From DSOS01 sp035286585 (GTDB lineage: Bacteria; Chloroflexota; Anaerolineae; Anaerolineales; UBA4823), in the NCBI GenBank assembly GCA_035286585.1, contig DATEDC010000064.1, positions 1 to 40,157 of the forward strand: DNA of 40,157 nucleotides, read 5' to 3'. Shown piece by piece: positions 38,043 through 40,157 of the stretch. The first letter of the stretch is position 1. Each line of letters starts with the position of its first letter. Made by a program: the position numbers and the translations under genes. Below the pieces are notes generated by a model that did not search any database, was not told the DNA's origin, and saw nothing but the letters and a program-made list of their open reading frames with translations.

Positions 38043-40157
38043 ATGCGAGATCAGCCGATGAGGCCTTTAGGCCTGGATATTGATTTTTCCGAACCTTTGC
38101 TCAGCCCGGACCTGGAATGGATGCTGCGAGGCAATCAGGCCAGCGTGGCGATGATCGTCGAAGCCATCATCCAGGAACACTATTCTGACCTTTACCGGTT
38201 AGCATTTTCGCTGCTAAACGACCCGGAGCAAGCCAGGGAATGCGTGGCTGAAACACTTTGTCTCGCTGCAGACAAAACGCACCATGATTTGGGGGAGGTA
38301 AGTGTACAAACCTGGCTCTACTCGCTCCTAATCGGCAAGTGTATCAAAAAACCAAAAGATTTTCGCTCGAATGCGAGCGACAATCACAGGTATGGCAGTT
38401 CTGCAATCTATGCAAGGAATGCGGATATTTCAGGTTGCCTGGACGGCATGGACCCGGCGGAGCGCCTGGTGATAATGCTCTACTACCAGCATAACCTGTC
38501 GAACTCCGAGATTGCCTATATATTGAAATCGACTGAGGGTGACATACAGCTTGAGATTTCTCGTCTGAAATCGGATTTTTCCTCCTGCATTGATGCGATC
38601 TCCAAGCGCCCATATTCTTCAAGGGCAGGGATTCAAGCGGTGATCGATAAACGCTGCCCGGCTATCGAGTTGGATGAAGGCACGCGCGAGCTGTTAATCG
38701 CCAAAGTAGTCGCAGTTGTACATTCGCAGCGGAGGCGCAGAAGGCGATTTACTACTGTTATGCAGCTTCTCCTTACTGGAGCTGTTCTCATTTTCATTGC
38801 TGCGCTTGGCTGGCTTACGAATCGAATGTCGGACCTGGCTGGCAGTCGTCTGTTTGTGAACACGGTCATCGTGACAAAGGTAGTTTACATCGAGTCTACG
38901 GTAGAGAGTGAATCAACCAATAATGGGGCTCCGAATCCCGAACCGCTGGACGAGTCTGCGTCTTTTGACGATGTTTTTATGCGCATGAGAGATAACACCC
39001 ATACGTGGAACACCATTTGGCTGGATGGACGGATCATTGAATATGGCCCTCCGGGTTATATGGGCACCCCACTCGTTCGCCGGGAACAGGTTTGGCTGGA
39101 CAAACCTAATCGCGCTCTGGTTCTGAGCGGTTGGGCAGGCGGAGTTGCGGATCGCGTTCATTATTTCTCGAACAGGCTCGAGTCAGATTTCAATCTGCAT
39201 CAGAGCTCCCCTTTCACCAGCTTTATCTTCCCTTACAGGTTCGAATTCACCGGTGAGAACCACCGGATTACAACCGGGGATCTAGTCTCGGGGCGCAGGA
39301 CCATCATCCTGGAAGGATTCCGGGTAGACGAAAGCCTGGCTGAGCGCCTGTGGGTGGATGTGGTAACCGGGGTGACCCTGCGCTGGCAAAGATTCGCGAG
39401 CGACGGGACGTCGCTGCTATCCGAAATTGTGGTCAGAGAAATCGTTTATGACGCCGCCTTCCCGGAGACGATAATCGACCGCCGTCAGCCTGTTCTGCAC
39501 TTCAGTCAGGGTTATTCCGGAGAGCGATATTCGATCTCGGAGGAATACCCAACGCCCAGGCGCACCCCCGCCCCGGGTCATAGCCCTTTGCCGCGCATGA
39601 CGCCGCCGGTGGGTTATGACTTCTCGAACAGCCCGCTTTATTTCCAATGGAACCAGTCTCCACCCTCCGATAACGTGCTTCTCGGGATTCAGAATCGAAA
39701 CAGGGAGGAAGTTTCAGAGGAAGAATACGGTGGGGATGTACCAGTCGACGTGTTTGCTGGGGATTACTATCTTGGTCAGGTGATATTCAATCCCTGGGAA
39801 GCTCGCTGCGTTCGTTCCGCGGATGGCAAACTGGCGGCTTTGATCTCGCTCACCGGCGACCGTGATACGCCCAGGTACCATCTGCATTGGTTCATCCTGG
39901 GTGATATCTATAATCAGTCTAAACTGGCGCTTGACTTCTCTGCAGTTGGGTCAGCCTTCGCGCCCTCTCCGGACGGCAGGCGGCTGGCGTTCTCTGCCTG
40001 CGTTGGAAAACCTGGCGCAGAAGAGTGTGGGGTATATCTCGCAGACCTGCAGCTTGGGTCGTATTCCATTTTTCATCCGATCACCCAGGTATACGATCTC
40101 GTCTGGAGTTCGGATGGCAAAATCCTGGAGATGTGGACGTATTTGACACCTTGGGAA
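38043..40157 (+). CDS. ECF-sigma-like domain fused to a membrane helix, RseB/LolA-like domain and beta-propeller (partial)
   Basis: The frame is open from the ATG at 38043 to the window edge, giving 705 residues with no stop. Residues 24-105 read like sigma region 2 (HYSDLYRLAFSLLNDPEQA, then VQTWLYSLLIGKC). Residues 133-180 read like sigma region 4 with a helix-turn-helix (LDGMDPAERLVIMLYYQ, LSNSEIAYILKS), although the recognition helix lacks the usual basic residues. Six arginines (230-235) precede a membrane helix at about 238-257, so the N-terminus should be cytoplasmic. Outside, 305-475 looks like a LolA/RseB-type fold (LWVDVVTGVTLRWQRF), followed by a Pro-rich linker and PD40-type propeller blades (FAPSPDGRRLAFSA, LVWSSDGKILEMW). 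The ATG at 38058 is an alternative start; neither has a good ribosome-binding site. Domain labels are by pattern only. Confidence 0.8.
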   Translation, partial: MRDQPMRPLGLDIDFSEPLLSPDLEWMLRGNQASVAMIVEAIIQEHYSDLYRLAFSLLNDPEQARECVAETLCLAADKTHHDLGEVSVQTWLYSLLIGKCIKKPKDFRSNASDNHRYGSSAIYARNADISGCLDGMDPAERLVIMLYYQHNLSNSEIAYILKSTEGDIQLEISRLKSDFSSCIDAISKRPYSSRAGIQAVIDKRCPAIELDEGTRELLIAKVVAVVHSQRRRRRRFTTVMQLLLTGAVLIFIAALGWLTNRMSDLAGSRLFVNTVIVTKVVYIESTVESESTNNGAPNPEPLDESASFDDVFMRMRDNTHTWNTIWLDGRIIEYGPPGYMGTPLVRREQVWLDKPNRALVLSGWAGGVADRVHYFSNRLESDFNLHQSSPFTSFIFPYRFEFTGENHRITTGDLVSGRRTIILEGFRVDESLAERLWVDVVTGVTLRWQRFASDGTSLLSEIVVREIVYDAAFPETIIDRRQPVLHFSQGYSGERYSISEEYPTPRRTPAPGHSPLPRMTPPVGYDFSNSPLYFQWNQSPPSDNVLLGIQNRNREEVSEEEYGGDVPVDVFAGDYYLGQVIFNPWEARCVRSADGKLAALISLTGDRDTPRYHLHWFILGDIYNQSKLALDFSAVGSAFAPSPDGRRLAFSACVGKPGAEECGVYLADLQLGSYSIFHPITQVYDLVWSSDGKILEMWTYLTPWE

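Noticed and set aside
39862..40146. 94-codon plus-strand frame near the window end
   Set aside because: Out-of-frame shadow of the sigma-like fusion gene, whose frame is open throughout.
1..40157. tRNA, rRNA, CRISPR arrays, insertion sequences, phage genes
   Set aside because: Looked for by eye on both strands; no cloverleaf with CCA end, no regularly spaced repeats and no transposase or integrase motifs were found.

Overview
The window looks like a chromosomal segment of a Chloroflexota bacterium, most likely class Anaerolineae. This is inferred from gene content: an alpha-glucan and glycogen gene set with GH57, GH13 and GH77 enzymes, a four-subunit 2-oxoacid:ferredoxin oxidoreductase next to pyruvate phosphate dikinase, tandem-HTH regulators, and many small zinc-ribbon proteins. 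Moderately GC-rich sequence and clear aggagg-type ribosome-binding sites fit. No rRNA, tRNA, CRISPR array, transposase or prophage gene was seen.

Layout. (1) Positions 1-1810: end of a sugar ABC-transporter binding protein and a GH13 maltodextrin hydrolase, closed by a long hairpin terminator. (2) 1909-4673: vorD-vorB-vorA-vorC operon. (3) 4704-9191, mostly minus strand: a polytopic membrane protein, a small zinc-binding protein on the plus strand, and ppdK. (4) 9314-10695: ribosomal proteins L21, L27 and an L31 that carries an extra RNA-polymerase-alpha-CTD-like domain, driven by a near-perfect consensus promoter. (5) 10721-13385: tdk, hpt and a CCA-adding/poly(A) polymerase type enzyme. (6) 13389-17515: a signalling block with a zinc-ribbon protein, a receiver domain lacking the phosphoacceptor Asp, a histidine kinase with zinc ribbon plus MshEN-like (c-di-GMP-binding type) module, a GAF-histidine kinase and an OmpR-type regulator. 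(7) 17682-21176: tandem-HTH regulator, TPR protein, double-GNAT protein, membrane-anchored DsbA-like protein and, on the minus strand, a cobalamin adenosyltransferase. (8) 21390-27004: compact cluster of zinc ribbon, MoxR ATPase, CoxE-like VWA protein, small membrane protein, Vps62-like membrane protein and a lipoprotein. (9) 26969-36676: glycogen and alpha-glucan metabolism: glgA-glgC-malQ operon (minus), a divergent GH57 enzyme, and a very large GH13 fusion protein. (10) 36798-40157: a two-domain rhodanese, then a protein running off the window whose N-terminus is an ECF-sigma-like module, followed by a transmembrane helix and an extracytoplasmic sensor-like region.

How the genes work together: glgC/glgA make glycogen-type glucan from glucose-1-phosphate, malQ and the GH13/GH57 enzymes remodel or degrade it, and the transporter-linked GH13 enzyme processes imported maltodextrins. 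PPDK and the ferredoxin-linked oxidoreductase fit a fermentative or anaerobic heterotroph that recycles pyruvate/PEP and oxidises 2-oxoacids.

The most unusual items are the sigma-like/TM/sensor fusion at 38043-40157, the L31-alphaCTD fusion at 10155-10628, the MoxR-VWA-Vps62 cluster, the large GH13 fusion, and the zinc-ribbon-MshEN histidine kinase beside a pseudo-receiver. Identifications come from reading motifs only; no database search was possible.
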